Assembly (NCBI GenBank): GCA_002478265.1
Contig: DLNC01000036.1
Coordinates: 1 to 49,767 of the forward strand
Direction: 5' to 3'
DNA: 49,767 nt
From: Syntrophaceae bacterium UBA7520
GTDB taxonomy: Bacteria > Desulfobacterota > Syntrophia > Syntrophales > Smithellaceae
In this document: positions 26,044 to 34,286 of the stretch, piece by piece
Layout: each line of letters starts with the position of its first letter
How positions within the stretch are numbered: the stretch's first letter is position 1
Notes under the pieces: model-generated
Told to the model about the DNA's origin: nothing
Database searches by the model: none
The model's input: the letters and a program-made list of their open reading frames with translations, nothing else
Position numbers and translations under genes: made by a program

Positions 26044-26699
26044 TGAGAAAACAAGATAAATTGCGGCTGAAAATATTCCCCGAAGGTACATTTGAAAAAG
26101 CAAATAATGATGACCCATTGTATTATTATTATAAGCCGTTGATTGGCTTGTTATACAAGTACCGAATTGAGCAGGGCTTGTCCCTGCTTTCTCCTCCTTA
26201 TGAAAACATTCTGGAATTTGGATATGGCAGCGGTTTGTTGCTTCCTACCTTAGCGGAGATTTCTCCAAAGATTTATAGTGTTGATATTTTTTCCGATCCT
26301 TCCCTTGTCGGAAAATGTTTGAAAAAAATCAATATAAGCGCCAATCTTTATCGTGATGATTTATCACGCATTGCTTTCCCCGGCGATTTTTTTGATTTAA
26401 TTGTTGCATTTTCCGTTTTTGAACACATATATGATTGCCGTTCTATTATTGAGGAATTGCATAGAATTTTAAAACCGGGAGGGGAATTGCTTGTGGGCAT
26501 GCCTCGGGTGGATAAAACGATGACCAAGCTTTTTGCGCTGATTCGATATAAAGGGATTGAGAAGCGCCACGTGACGGATGACCAGAAGCTTCTTGATGCT
26601 TGCCGCGGCTTGTTTTTTTTGCGCCGGCAAAAACATGTTTTCCCTTTTTTGCCGGCCAGAATGGGGATCTATTTTAACATGCTTTTGAATAAGGTATAA
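26043..26699 (+). CDS. Class I SAM-dependent methyltransferase
   Basis: 218 aa. The SAM-binding motif I ILEFGYGSG lies near residue 57, followed by the acidic VDIF, the DLIVAFSVFEHI motif IV region and LKPGGELLVGMP: a Methyltransf_11-type fold. The ATG shares its A with the TGA of the upstream glycosyltransferase gene, indicating coupling; a TTG one codon earlier is an alternative start. The substrate is unknown; a sugar, lipid carrier or small molecule is possible from the context. Confidence 0.8.
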   Translation: MRKQDKLRLKIFPEGTFEKANNDDPLYYYYKPLIGLLYKYRIEQGLSLLSPPYENILEFGYGSGLLLPTLAEISPKIYSVDIFSDPSLVGKCLKKINISANLYRDDLSRIAFPGDFFDLIVAFSVFEHIYDCRSIIEELHRILKPGGELLVGMPRVDKTMTKLFALIRYKGIEKRHVTDDQKLLDACRGLFFLRRQKHVFPFLPARMGIYFNMLLNKV

Positions 26700-26737
26700 A
26701 AAAATCTGCTTTCAGGTGATGCAAACCGGAGAAAATT

Positions 26738-28177
26738 GTGGACGCAATAAAATCGCCGGATCAAAAATATCGACTTGAGCGCATCAAGCACTGGGATCAT
26801 GTTGCCCAAAAGACGGACGTTCGTAGTGGCTTAAGCGCTTATTATCACCGACGATTGACTCAAATCATGCGTTTTGTTGTTCCGCCCGGTTGTCGGGTGC
26901 TCGAACTTGGTTGCGGCGAAGGTGATTTGCTTGCGGCGCTTTCACCTTCTTATGGAGTGGGGATTGATTTCTCTCCACAGATGATTAAAAAGGCAAAAAA
27001 GCGATATCCTCAGTTAAAATTTATAGAAGCGGACGCGCACGAATTTAATCTGAGAGAAAAATTCGATTTCATCATTCTTTCTGATTTGCTTAACGATTTA
27101 TGGGATGTGCAGAAAGCTCTGGAACAAGTCAGGCAAAATGCGACTTCACGCACAAGAATTATTATCAACTCCTACAGCCGGCTATGGGAATGGCCGCTGA
27201 CTTTGGTCAGAAAAATCGGATTAGCAAAGCCTAATTTATTACAGAACTGGTTGACAGTTGAAGATATAAGCGGATTGCTGTCGCTTGCCGGTTTTGAAGT
27301 TATTCGAAACTGGGAGGAAATTATCTGGCCCATAAAAACACCAGTGATTGATTCTTTAATGAATCGGTTCTTTGCCAAGATTTGGCCGTTTCGCTGGTTC
27401 GCGCTGACGCATTTTATTGTGGCTCGGCCATCATGTATCAATAAGAATATAAAAAGATTGCCAAAAGTTTCGGTGATTGTTCCCGCGCGCAATGAAGCCG
27501 GAAATATTGAAAAGATATTTTCATCTGTTCCAGAAATGGGAAGTAAGACGGAACTGGTATTTGTAGAAGGTGATTCTTCCGATAATACATATGAGGTAAT
27601 CAGGAAAACAGCGAAGAAATATTCTAAACGTCAATCTGTTTTATTAAGACAGACGGGAAAAGGAAAAGGAGACGCAGTACGTCTGGGTTTCAAACATGCC
27701 CGCGGAGATATTCTGATAATTCTCGATGCTGATCTTACTGTTCCGCCGCAGGATTTAATCAGATTTTATGAGGTTCTTGTCAGCGGCAAAGGCGAATTTG
27801 TAAACGGTGTGCGGTTGGTTTATCCTATGGAAAAACAAGCCATGCGGTTCTTAAATATGCTTGGAAACAAATTTTTTAGCTTGGCTTTTTCATGGCTTTT
27901 AGGTCAGCCGATTAAAGACACTTTGTGTGGAACGAAAGCGTTATGGAAAGAAGATTATGAAAGAATTGCCGCGAATCGTTCGTATTTCGGTGATTTTGAT
28001 CCGTTCGGTGATTTTGATCTTCTCTTCGGGGCGGCCAAATTGAACCTGAAAATTGTGGAAGTTCCTATTCGTTATCGAGAACGCAAATACGGGACAACAA
28101 ATATCAGCCGCTGGCGGCACGGTTGGCTTTTGCTGAAAATGGTTGTTTTTGCTTCAAGAAGAATAAAATTTATTTAG
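26738..28177 (+). CDS. Methyltransferase-GT2 fusion (polyprenyl-phosphate glycosyltransferase-like)
   Basis: 479 aa, two enzymes in one chain. Residues about 45-230 are a SAM methyltransferase (CRVLELGCGEGDLL, IDFSPQMI, IILSDLLNDL). Residues about 245-479 are a GT-A glycosyltransferase of family 2, DPM1/polyprenyl-phosphate-sugar synthase type: VSVIVPARNEAGNIEKIF, GKGDAVRLGFKHARGD, the LDADLTVP metal motif, and KYGTTNISRWRHGWLLLK at the end. No membrane helices follow the GT domain. Enzymes of this type make the lipid-linked sugar that GT-C transferases use, and one such protein is encoded two genes upstream. GTG start with a GGAG site. Confidence 0.8.
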   Translation: MDAIKSPDQKYRLERIKHWDHVAQKTDVRSGLSAYYHRRLTQIMRFVVPPGCRVLELGCGEGDLLAALSPSYGVGIDFSPQMIKKAKKRYPQLKFIEADAHEFNLREKFDFIILSDLLNDLWDVQKALEQVRQNATSRTRIIINSYSRLWEWPLTLVRKIGLAKPNLLQNWLTVEDISGLLSLAGFEVIRNWEEIIWPIKTPVIDSLMNRFFAKIWPFRWFALTHFIVARPSCINKNIKRLPKVSVIVPARNEAGNIEKIFSSVPEMGSKTELVFVEGDSSDNTYEVIRKTAKKYSKRQSVLLRQTGKGKGDAVRLGFKHARGDILIILDADLTVPPQDLIRFYEVLVSGKGEFVNGVRLVYPMEKQAMRFLNMLGNKFFSLAFSWLLGQPIKDTLCGTKALWKEDYERIAANRSYFGDFDPFGDFDLLFGAAKLNLKIVEVPIRYRERKYGTTNISRWRHGWLLLKMVVFASRRIKFI

Positions 28178-28187
28178 CCGAAATAAA

Positions 28188-28937
28188 GTGAATAGATATA
28201 ATAATTTGGATATCAAGGCCGAACATGAGATTGTTCACGGAAAAAAATTATCTTCCGCGGATCCGGAAGAAATATGGGGATGGAAAACGCCCGCGGGAAT
28301 GCGCCGGGCGCAAAGACGGGCAAAAATTATCGCGCAGGCAGCTTCGCTGGCAGGGGAAAAATATGTTTTAGAAATAGGATGTGGCACAGGTGTTTTTACG
28401 GAAATTTTTGCCCAGACAGGCGCGCGTATTATTGCTGTCGATATTTCCGGAGCCCTCCTGGCATTAGCCAGGATGAAAAAAATCGACTCAAAGCAGGTGC
28501 AATTTCTGGAGATGAGATTTGAGGACTGCCGGGAAATCGGACCTTTTGATGCTATTATCGGTTCATCAATACTTCATCATTTGGATATTAAACCGGCGCT
28601 TACGACGATTTTTGATCTTTTAAAGCCCGGGGGAATGATGAGCTTTGCCGAACCAAACATGCTTAATCCGCAGATCGCCTTACAAAAGAATATTCCGTGG
28701 CTTAAAAGGAAAATGTGTGAATCTCCGGATGAAACAGCTTTTTTCCGCTGGCAAATAAAAAAATTACTTGCAAAAAATGGTTTTACACAGATAGAGGTTA
28801 CTCCTTTTGATTGGCTCCACCCGCAAACACCGGCGCCGCTGATTAATGCGGTCGAAAAAGGCGGATTATTGCTGGAAAAGATTCCTGTTATTAGGGAATT
28901 TTCCGGCTCACTGCATATTTCCGCACGTAAGCCTTAA
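28188..28937 (+). CDS. Class I SAM-dependent methyltransferase
   Basis: 249 aa. YVLEIGCGTGVFTEIFAQ is motif I, IAVDISGALLALA holds the acidic ribose contact, then FDAIIGSSILHHLD and LKPGGMMSFAEPN. A typical Methyltransf_11/25 protein. The start is GTG, 10 nt after the fusion gene stop, with no strong ribosome site, so translation may be coupled. It is the last gene of the run, and its substrate is unknown. No terminator was seen before the TetR-like promoter region. Confidence 0.78.
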   Translation: MNRYNNLDIKAEHEIVHGKKLSSADPEEIWGWKTPAGMRRAQRRAKIIAQAASLAGEKYVLEIGCGTGVFTEIFAQTGARIIAVDISGALLALARMKKIDSKQVQFLEMRFEDCREIGPFDAIIGSSILHHLDIKPALTTIFDLLKPGGMMSFAEPNMLNPQIALQKNIPWLKRKMCESPDETAFFRWQIKKLLAKNGFTQIEVTPFDWLHPQTPAPLINAVEKGGLLLEKIPVIREFSGSLHISARKP

Positions 28938-29043
28938 AAATATGAATCTGATTGATTTGTGATTATCTCCAGAAAAAATCATCTTCTCAGTAAGTACTTA
29001 ATAACATTGAGTTAAAATATCAGGGCATGGAAAGATTTTTTCC

Positions 29044-29072
29044 TTGACTTTAATATCTTATTGTTTTAAAAG
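29044..29072 (+). promoter_or_regulatory. Candidate promoter of the TetR remnant/beta-oxidation operon
   Basis: TTGACT (29044-29049), 17-nt spacer, TAAAAG (29067-29072). The -10 is moderate. The position just upstream of the palindromic sites and the broken regulator supports it. Confidence 0.5.
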
Positions 29073-29076
29073 TTCA

Positions 29077-29100
29077 TGACTAGCGGTCAGGAAATGACCG
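29077..29100 (+). promoter_or_regulatory. Candidate TetR-type operator (overlapping inverted repeats)
   Basis: Two overlapping inverted repeats share one arm: TGACTAGCGGTCA (29077-29089), and CGGTCA-GGAAA-TGACCG (29084-29100), which has perfect 6-bp arms. They lie at the expected transcription start of the promoter at 29044-29072, a position where a repressor would block initiation. TGAC/GTCA palindromes are typical of TetR-family regulators (family knowledge); binding by the adjacent regulator is inference. Confidence 0.55.
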
Positions 29101-29184
29101 GTGTTTTGGTAAGGGCGTATTTTTCGCCGAGAAGAAGGTTTTCGTGGGGCTCTCAGAGAGAAGGGACAAGGAAAAAGACCCCAA

Positions 29185-29747
29185 AAAAAGTTAATTCTGG
29201 ATTCAGCAAGAAAACCCTGTTCTTCGTCAAAGGATTTAACAGCGTTACTGTTGATGAAATAGCAAGATATTCATAATTGGGCATAGGTTACATCCACCTT
29301 ATATTTCGACAACAAAGACGAAACGAAATATACGCCCAGATCTTGTTAAATGATATTGAAAATTTTAATCGGCAGGTCACCGCGCTTTTTTATAATCAGA
29401 AGCCGGCACGGGTTTTATTTAGTTGAGCTTTATTGCTCGAATGCCGATTTTTTCAGAACTACAGTGAGCTGTTTAGGATCCTTATGACTTGCATTCCGCA
29501 TCCGGGCCGATTGGATTTATCTGATGAGCTAAAGCAGCAGATAATTCAGTCGAATAACAAATCGATTGGAATATCCGGTAAAATACTGGAATCGGGTACG
29601 CAGAAAAATAAATTTCTCGCGGGCGTAAATTATCAGCAAAACCGATGCGCTATCTGGCGGTTTCTCAATATAACTGTTTTTCTTTATATTTTCTCCATAT
29701 ATTCGGCTAAACGAAAAGAAAGAATCTGCGATAAAATTAAAGCGACA
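29185..29747 (+). pseudogene. TetR/AcrR-family regulator, broken by frameshifts and stops
   Basis: Translated pieces line up as one TetR protein spread over two frames. TLFFVKGFNSVTVDEIARYS (ends in a stop at 29276) is the start of the helix-turn-helix. TLYFDNKDE (29296-29322) is its end, in the +1 frame. IYAQILLNDIENFNRQV returns to the first frame, with an in-frame TGA at 29424-29426. ELFRILMTCIPHPGRLDLSDELKQ onward is the C-terminal ligand domain. At least two frameshifts and two stops make a functional product unlikely. It lies just upstream of the beta-oxidation operon, which such regulators often control. Confidence 0.8.
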
Positions 29748-29804
29748 TGATGAATATTTTAAAAATATAAAATTATTTTTCATAGAAAAAGAAAGGTGGT
29801 TGTC

Positions 29805-31667
29805 ATGAGTAATTTGTTGGTAAACACAAGAGATCAAGAGTTTGTATTGTTTGAACAGCTCGGCATTGATAAGCTGTTCGAAACGGAGGCCTTCAAGGAT
29901 TTCACCAAAGATGATTTGCTGATGATTCTTAAAGAGGCGGAAAAATTGGCGGTGAATGTTATCGCCCCCACGTTTGCCGAAGGTGATAAGGAAGGATGTA
30001 AGTTCAAGGATGGCAAGGTATCCGTTCCCAAATGTTTTCATGAAGCATGGAAAAAATATGTGGAAGGCGGGTGGCTTGCTGCCGGAGAATCTCCGGAAGT
30101 CGGCGGACAGGGCCTGCCGCGCTCTATTGCCTTTGCCGTATCGGAGCTTGTCGGCGCGGCAAACTATTCTTTTCAGATGTATCCGGGCCTGACCCATGGC
30201 GCTGCCGGCCTTATTCACAGTTACGGCACAGAAGAACAGAAAAACAAATACATGTATAAGATGTATGCCGGTGAGTGGGCGGGCACCATGTGTCTTACCG
30301 AACCGGGCGCGGGAAGCGATCTTAACCTGGTCAAAACAACGGCCAAAAGACTTCCCGATGGCAAATTTCTGATTACGGGCACAAAATGTTTCATTTCTTC
30401 GGGTGATCATGACCTTACGCCGAATATCATTCATCCGGTTCTGGCCCGCATAGAAGGTGACCCTCCGGGAACAAAGGGCATTTCCATTTTTATTGTTCCG
30501 AAAATCAGAGTTAACGACGATGGCTCTCTGGGAGAACCAAATGATGTCAATACCGGCGGTATCGAGCATAAAATGGGCATCAAAGGTTCGGCGACGGCAA
30601 CATTGAATTTCGGCGAAAACGGCAAGTGCATCGGAGAATTGCTCGGCGGTGAGCGCGAAGGCATGAAAATTATGTTCCAGATGATGAATGAAGCCAGACT
30701 GGGCACAGGCCTGCAGGGGCTGGATTCCGCCACCGCGTCCTATGAACATGCAGTTCAGTACGCCAAAGAGCGTATTCAGGGCAATGACATCATGGCGGGG
30801 AAAGACCCGAATGCCAAGCCGGTAGCGATTATCAACCATCCCGATATCCGCCGTAAACTTATGTGGATGAAATCGCACATCGAGGGCATGCGCTCCCTGT
30901 GTTACTTTGTTGCCTATTGCATGGACAGATCAACCGTTTCCAAGACAGAAGAAGAAAAAGCCAACTGGGAAGGATTTCTTGATTTGTTGACTACGGTGGT
31001 CAAAGCTTATTGTTCAGACAAAGGTTTGCTGGTTTGCTCCACGGGCATGGATGTTTATGGCGGTTACGGCTATTGCCAGGAATACCCGATGGAACAATAC
31101 ATGCGTGATGAAAAAATTGCGACAATCTACGAGGGCACCAATGGCATCCAGTCGCTGACCCTGGTCGGCCGTGGTTTGGGACAAAGAAAAGGCATGAATG
31201 CCATGAATATGTTCGCGGAAATTCAGAAAAACATCAAGAAGATGAAAGAACACAAGGAATTGGGCAAGCACACGGCGATATTGGAAGAAGCCTCCAATGC
31301 CTGCGCGGAATTGACGATGTTTTTTGTTCAGGCGGGCAAGGCGGGCAATTTCCTGTTGCCTATTCTCAATGCCTACAAATTTATGGAAATATTTGGCGAC
31401 GTTTTGGTGGGACACTTCCTGATAGATGGAGCTGGTGTTGCGGCGGAGAAACTCGCGGCGATTTATAAAGCAAAAGGCGCGGATACCCCGGAAAAACAAA
31501 AAGCCCTGATTAAAGACGACAAAGAAGCGGCGTTTTATTTCGGGCGCGTTGCTTCGGCAAAATTCTTCGCGGTGGAAATTTTGACAACAGTTAAGGCCCG
31601 TTGCGAAGCGGTAAAGATGGATGATAAAACTCCTCTGGAAATGTCGGAAGAGGCTTTTGCTTATTAA
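29805..31667 (+). CDS. Acyl-CoA dehydrogenase (long form)
   Basis: FAD enzyme that oxidises acyl-CoA to enoyl-CoA, the first beta-oxidation step; probably cytoplasmic with an electron-transfer flavoprotein as partner. 620 aa from the ATG at 29805 (AAAGGTGG 5 nt upstream; a GTG three codons earlier is less likely). MCLTEPGAGSDLNLV marks the FAD/substrate region near 165. The catalytic glutamate lies in IYEGTNGIQSLTLVGR near 445. A C-terminal helical extension of about 150 residues places it in the long subfamily. It is first of three beta-oxidation genes; acyl chain length cannot be told. Confidence 0.93.
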   Translation: MSNLLVNTRDQEFVLFEQLGIDKLFETEAFKDFTKDDLLMILKEAEKLAVNVIAPTFAEGDKEGCKFKDGKVSVPKCFHEAWKKYVEGGWLAAGESPEVGGQGLPRSIAFAVSELVGAANYSFQMYPGLTHGAAGLIHSYGTEEQKNKYMYKMYAGEWAGTMCLTEPGAGSDLNLVKTTAKRLPDGKFLITGTKCFISSGDHDLTPNIIHPVLARIEGDPPGTKGISIFIVPKIRVNDDGSLGEPNDVNTGGIEHKMGIKGSATATLNFGENGKCIGELLGGEREGMKIMFQMMNEARLGTGLQGLDSATASYEHAVQYAKERIQGNDIMAGKDPNAKPVAIINHPDIRRKLMWMKSHIEGMRSLCYFVAYCMDRSTVSKTEEEKANWEGFLDLLTTVVKAYCSDKGLLVCSTGMDVYGGYGYCQEYPMEQYMRDEKIATIYEGTNGIQSLTLVGRGLGQRKGMNAMNMFAEIQKNIKKMKEHKELGKHTAILEEASNACAELTMFFVQAGKAGNFLLPILNAYKFMEIFGDVLVGHFLIDGAGVAAEKLAAIYKAKGADTPEKQKALIKDDKEAAFYFGRVASAKFFAVEILTTVKARCEAVKMDDKTPLEMSEEAFAY

Positions 31668-31676
31668 TTAAAAAAT

Positions 31677-31705
31677 GCGCCGCCCGTCTTCGTTGAGGCC
31701 GGCGC
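31677..31705 (+). repeat. Inverted repeat in the intercistronic spacer of the beta-oxidation operon
   Basis: GCGCCG and CGGCGC arms enclose 17 bases between the dehydrogenase and the FadN-like gene. No T tract follows, so it is not a clear terminator. It could be an mRNA-stability hairpin. Confidence 0.4.
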
Positions 31706-31776
31706 TAAAAAAGCTTTCAGCCGTTTTGCGGAAGAGAAAATAGTATTTTTAGTATGAAAAGGCCAAGGAGGAAAAA

Positions 31777-34194
31777 ATGACGTATGATATTAAAAAAGTC
31801 GGTGTTTTAGGAGCGGGCGTGATGGGAGCGACCATCGCCGCTCATTTTACCAATGCCGGTATTGAATGTTACCTTTTGGATATCATTCCGTTCGAACTGA
31901 CGGAAGCTGACAAGAAAAAAGGTTTGACCGAACAAAGTCCGGCGTGGCGCAATCGTTTTGCTCAGGCTGGTTTGGATGGGGCGCTTAAATCCAAGCCCTC
32001 GGCGTTTCTGACCAAAAAGAACGCATCCATGATAAAGATCGGTAACTTTACCGATAATCTGGATTGGCTTGCCGATGCTGATCTGGTGATTGAAGTGGTT
32101 GTGGAAAATCTGAAAATCAAGCAGGATCTTTTTGCCAAAGTGGAAAAGATTGTCAACGACAAATGCATCGTCACGACAAACACGTCGGGAATACCCATTA
32201 AGGACGTGTCGGCAAATCTGAAGCCGGAAATCAAAGAGCGTTTTTTGGGGATGCATTTCTTTAACCCGCCGCGTTACATGAAGCTTTTGGAGATTATTCC
32301 CGGTGAAAAAACAAAGAAATCTATTGTTGATTTCATGGTTAATTTTTCTGAGAGCGTTTTGGGCAAAGGCGTTGTCGTCTGCAAAGACAGACCGAACTTC
32401 ATCGGCAACCGCATCGGCAGTTTCGATATGGCCAACGCCGCGCATGTGATGTTCAGCAAAGGCCTGAAAATAGAGGAACTCGATGCCATCATCAGCAAGC
32501 CGTTGGGAAGGCCCAGCTCCGCCATTTTCGGCACAATCGATTTAGTCGGACTGGATACCGGTTTCCACGTCAGCAAGAACCTTTATGAAGCGGTACCTGA
32601 TGACGAAATGCGCGATTATTTTAAGCCGAATGAACTAACGCTTAAGATGATCGAAAACAAGTGGTTGGGTAACAAAACCGGACAGGGCTATTACAAGAGA
32701 ACTAAAGATGAAAAAGGCAAGAAAGTTAAACTGGTTCTTGATTACAAGACTATGGAATACGTTGTTCCCACCAAGCCGGTTTTTGAATCCATTGAGAAAG
32801 CCAAAAAAACACCCGGCAGTTTCGCCGATAAGCTGAAAGTTATTTTCAACGCGGATGATGTGGCCGGAGAAGTCGCGCGTGAGTACCTGTGCAGAAACTT
32901 TATTTACGCGGCGAACCGTGTTCCCGAAATCAGCAATACGATTGTCGGCATCGATAACGCGATGAAATGGGGTTATAACCATGAAATGGGCCCCTTTGAA
33001 ACCTGGGATGCAGTCGGAGTTAAAGAAGCTGTTGAGGTAATGAAGAAACTAAAGCTTAAGGTTCCCAAAAAGATCGAAGACATGCTTAAAACAAAGCATA
33101 AATCTTTCTATGTGAAAAAGAAAGATGGAACCTATTACTATGATTTCTCCAAAAAGACTTATGTCAAGATGGCGGAAAACCCCAAGATTATCCTGCTGCC
33201 GTCTTTGAAAGAGCGTAAGAAGGTTGTGAAAAGCAACCAGGCCGCGTCACTGGTGGATATCGGCGACGGCGTTGTCTGCCTCGAATTCCATACCAAGATG
33301 AACGCGATTGAGCCAGATTTGACCCAGATGATTTTTGACAGCTGCGATATCGTGGAAAAGGATTTTGTCGGCATGGTTGTCGCCAACCACGCGACGAATT
33401 TTTCCGTGGGCGCCAATATTTTATTCGTTCTCGACGCCGCCCAGAAGAAGCAGTGGGATCTTATCGGCAAAGGCATAGAGGATTTGCAAAATGCCAACAT
33501 GCGGATGAAATATCTTTCCAAGCCGGTAGTTACCGCTCCGGCCGGCATGGCTTTGGGCGGCGGATGCGAAATGGCCATCCACGGCGCAAAATGCCAGCCG
33601 CACTGTGAAACCTATATCGGCCTGGTGGAAGTCGGTGTCGGCGTCATTCCCGCCGGCGGCGGCGTCAAGGAATTGATGGTACGCTGCACGGAAGGGCTTC
33701 CTGATGGCGTAGTGGAAGACGGCATGAATCTCCAACAGATTTACGCTAAAGTTTTCCAGAATATCGCTATGGCTAAGGTGTCGACGAGTGCCGCGGAAGG
33801 CATGGAGCTGGGCTATATTCGTAAAACGGAAAACATCAGCTTAAGCCGCGACCAGCACATCTGGGATGCCAAGCAGACGCTTCTTGGCCTGGCCAAATAT
33901 TACAGAAAACCGAGACCTTCGATGATCCCCGTTATGGGCGAAAATTTCCGCGGCATGATTGACGCCGCTCTTTACGGCATGAAACACGGCAACTACGTTT
34001 CTGATTATGATGTGCATGTCTCCAAAAAAGTCGCTTATATAATTTCCGGCGGTGATTGTCCCGAAGGAACGTGGGTGACCGAGCAGGAAATTCTCGATTT
34101 GGAAAAAGAAGCGTTTATCAGTCTTATGGGCGAAGCAAAAACCCACGAGCGAATCATCCATATGCTCAATACGGGTAAACCGCTGCGCAACTAG
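31777..34194 (+). CDS. 3-hydroxyacyl-CoA dehydrogenase/enoyl-CoA hydratase fusion (FadN type)
   Basis: Bifunctional enzyme for hydration of enoyl-CoA and NAD-dependent oxidation of 3-hydroxyacyl-CoA. 805 aa. The N-terminal Rossmann motif VGVLGAGVMGATIAAHF is followed by LGMHFFNPPRYMKLLEII and the 3HCDH C-terminal repeats to about 440. A crotonase domain spans about 490-700, with the oxyanion-hole AGMALGGGCEMAIHG and the acid/base glutamate in GLVEVGVGVIPAGGG. The dehydrogenase-first order is that of FadN, the reverse of FadB. GGAGG precedes the ATG. It sits between the acyl-CoA dehydrogenase and thiolase genes. Confidence 0.93.
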   Translation: MTYDIKKVGVLGAGVMGATIAAHFTNAGIECYLLDIIPFELTEADKKKGLTEQSPAWRNRFAQAGLDGALKSKPSAFLTKKNASMIKIGNFTDNLDWLADADLVIEVVVENLKIKQDLFAKVEKIVNDKCIVTTNTSGIPIKDVSANLKPEIKERFLGMHFFNPPRYMKLLEIIPGEKTKKSIVDFMVNFSESVLGKGVVVCKDRPNFIGNRIGSFDMANAAHVMFSKGLKIEELDAIISKPLGRPSSAIFGTIDLVGLDTGFHVSKNLYEAVPDDEMRDYFKPNELTLKMIENKWLGNKTGQGYYKRTKDEKGKKVKLVLDYKTMEYVVPTKPVFESIEKAKKTPGSFADKLKVIFNADDVAGEVAREYLCRNFIYAANRVPEISNTIVGIDNAMKWGYNHEMGPFETWDAVGVKEAVEVMKKLKLKVPKKIEDMLKTKHKSFYVKKKDGTYYYDFSKKTYVKMAENPKIILLPSLKERKKVVKSNQAASLVDIGDGVVCLEFHTKMNAIEPDLTQMIFDSCDIVEKDFVGMVVANHATNFSVGANILFVLDAAQKKQWDLIGKGIEDLQNANMRMKYLSKPVVTAPAGMALGGGCEMAIHGAKCQPHCETYIGLVEVGVGVIPAGGGVKELMVRCTEGLPDGVVEDGMNLQQIYAKVFQNIAMAKVSTSAAEGMELGYIRKTENISLSRDQHIWDAKQTLLGLAKYYRKPRPSMIPVMGENFRGMIDAALYGMKHGNYVSDYDVHVSKKVAYIISGGDCPEGTWVTEQEILDLEKEAFISLMGEAKTHERIIHMLNTGKPLRN

Positions 34195-34286
34195 AAAGAC
34201 ACTTGAATGATGGGCGGCCGATCATTTTTGCGTTGACCGCCACATGAAATGAGAAAAAGAATAGATATATTTTAAGGAGGAAAACC

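Noticed and set aside
29076..29276. 66-codon ORF as an independent small gene
   Set aside because: Only its last 25 residues look like protein and they are the helix-turn-helix start of the broken TetR gene; the first part is promoter and operator DNA.
29529..30878. 449-codon minus-strand ORF opposite the acyl-CoA dehydrogenase start
   Set aside because: It lies antisense to a clear acyl-CoA dehydrogenase and the TetR remnant, and is Arg/His/Phe-rich with no recognisable domain; a codon-bias shadow.
31807..32445. 212-codon minus-strand ORF
   Set aside because: Antisense to the FadN-like gene, no domain signature.
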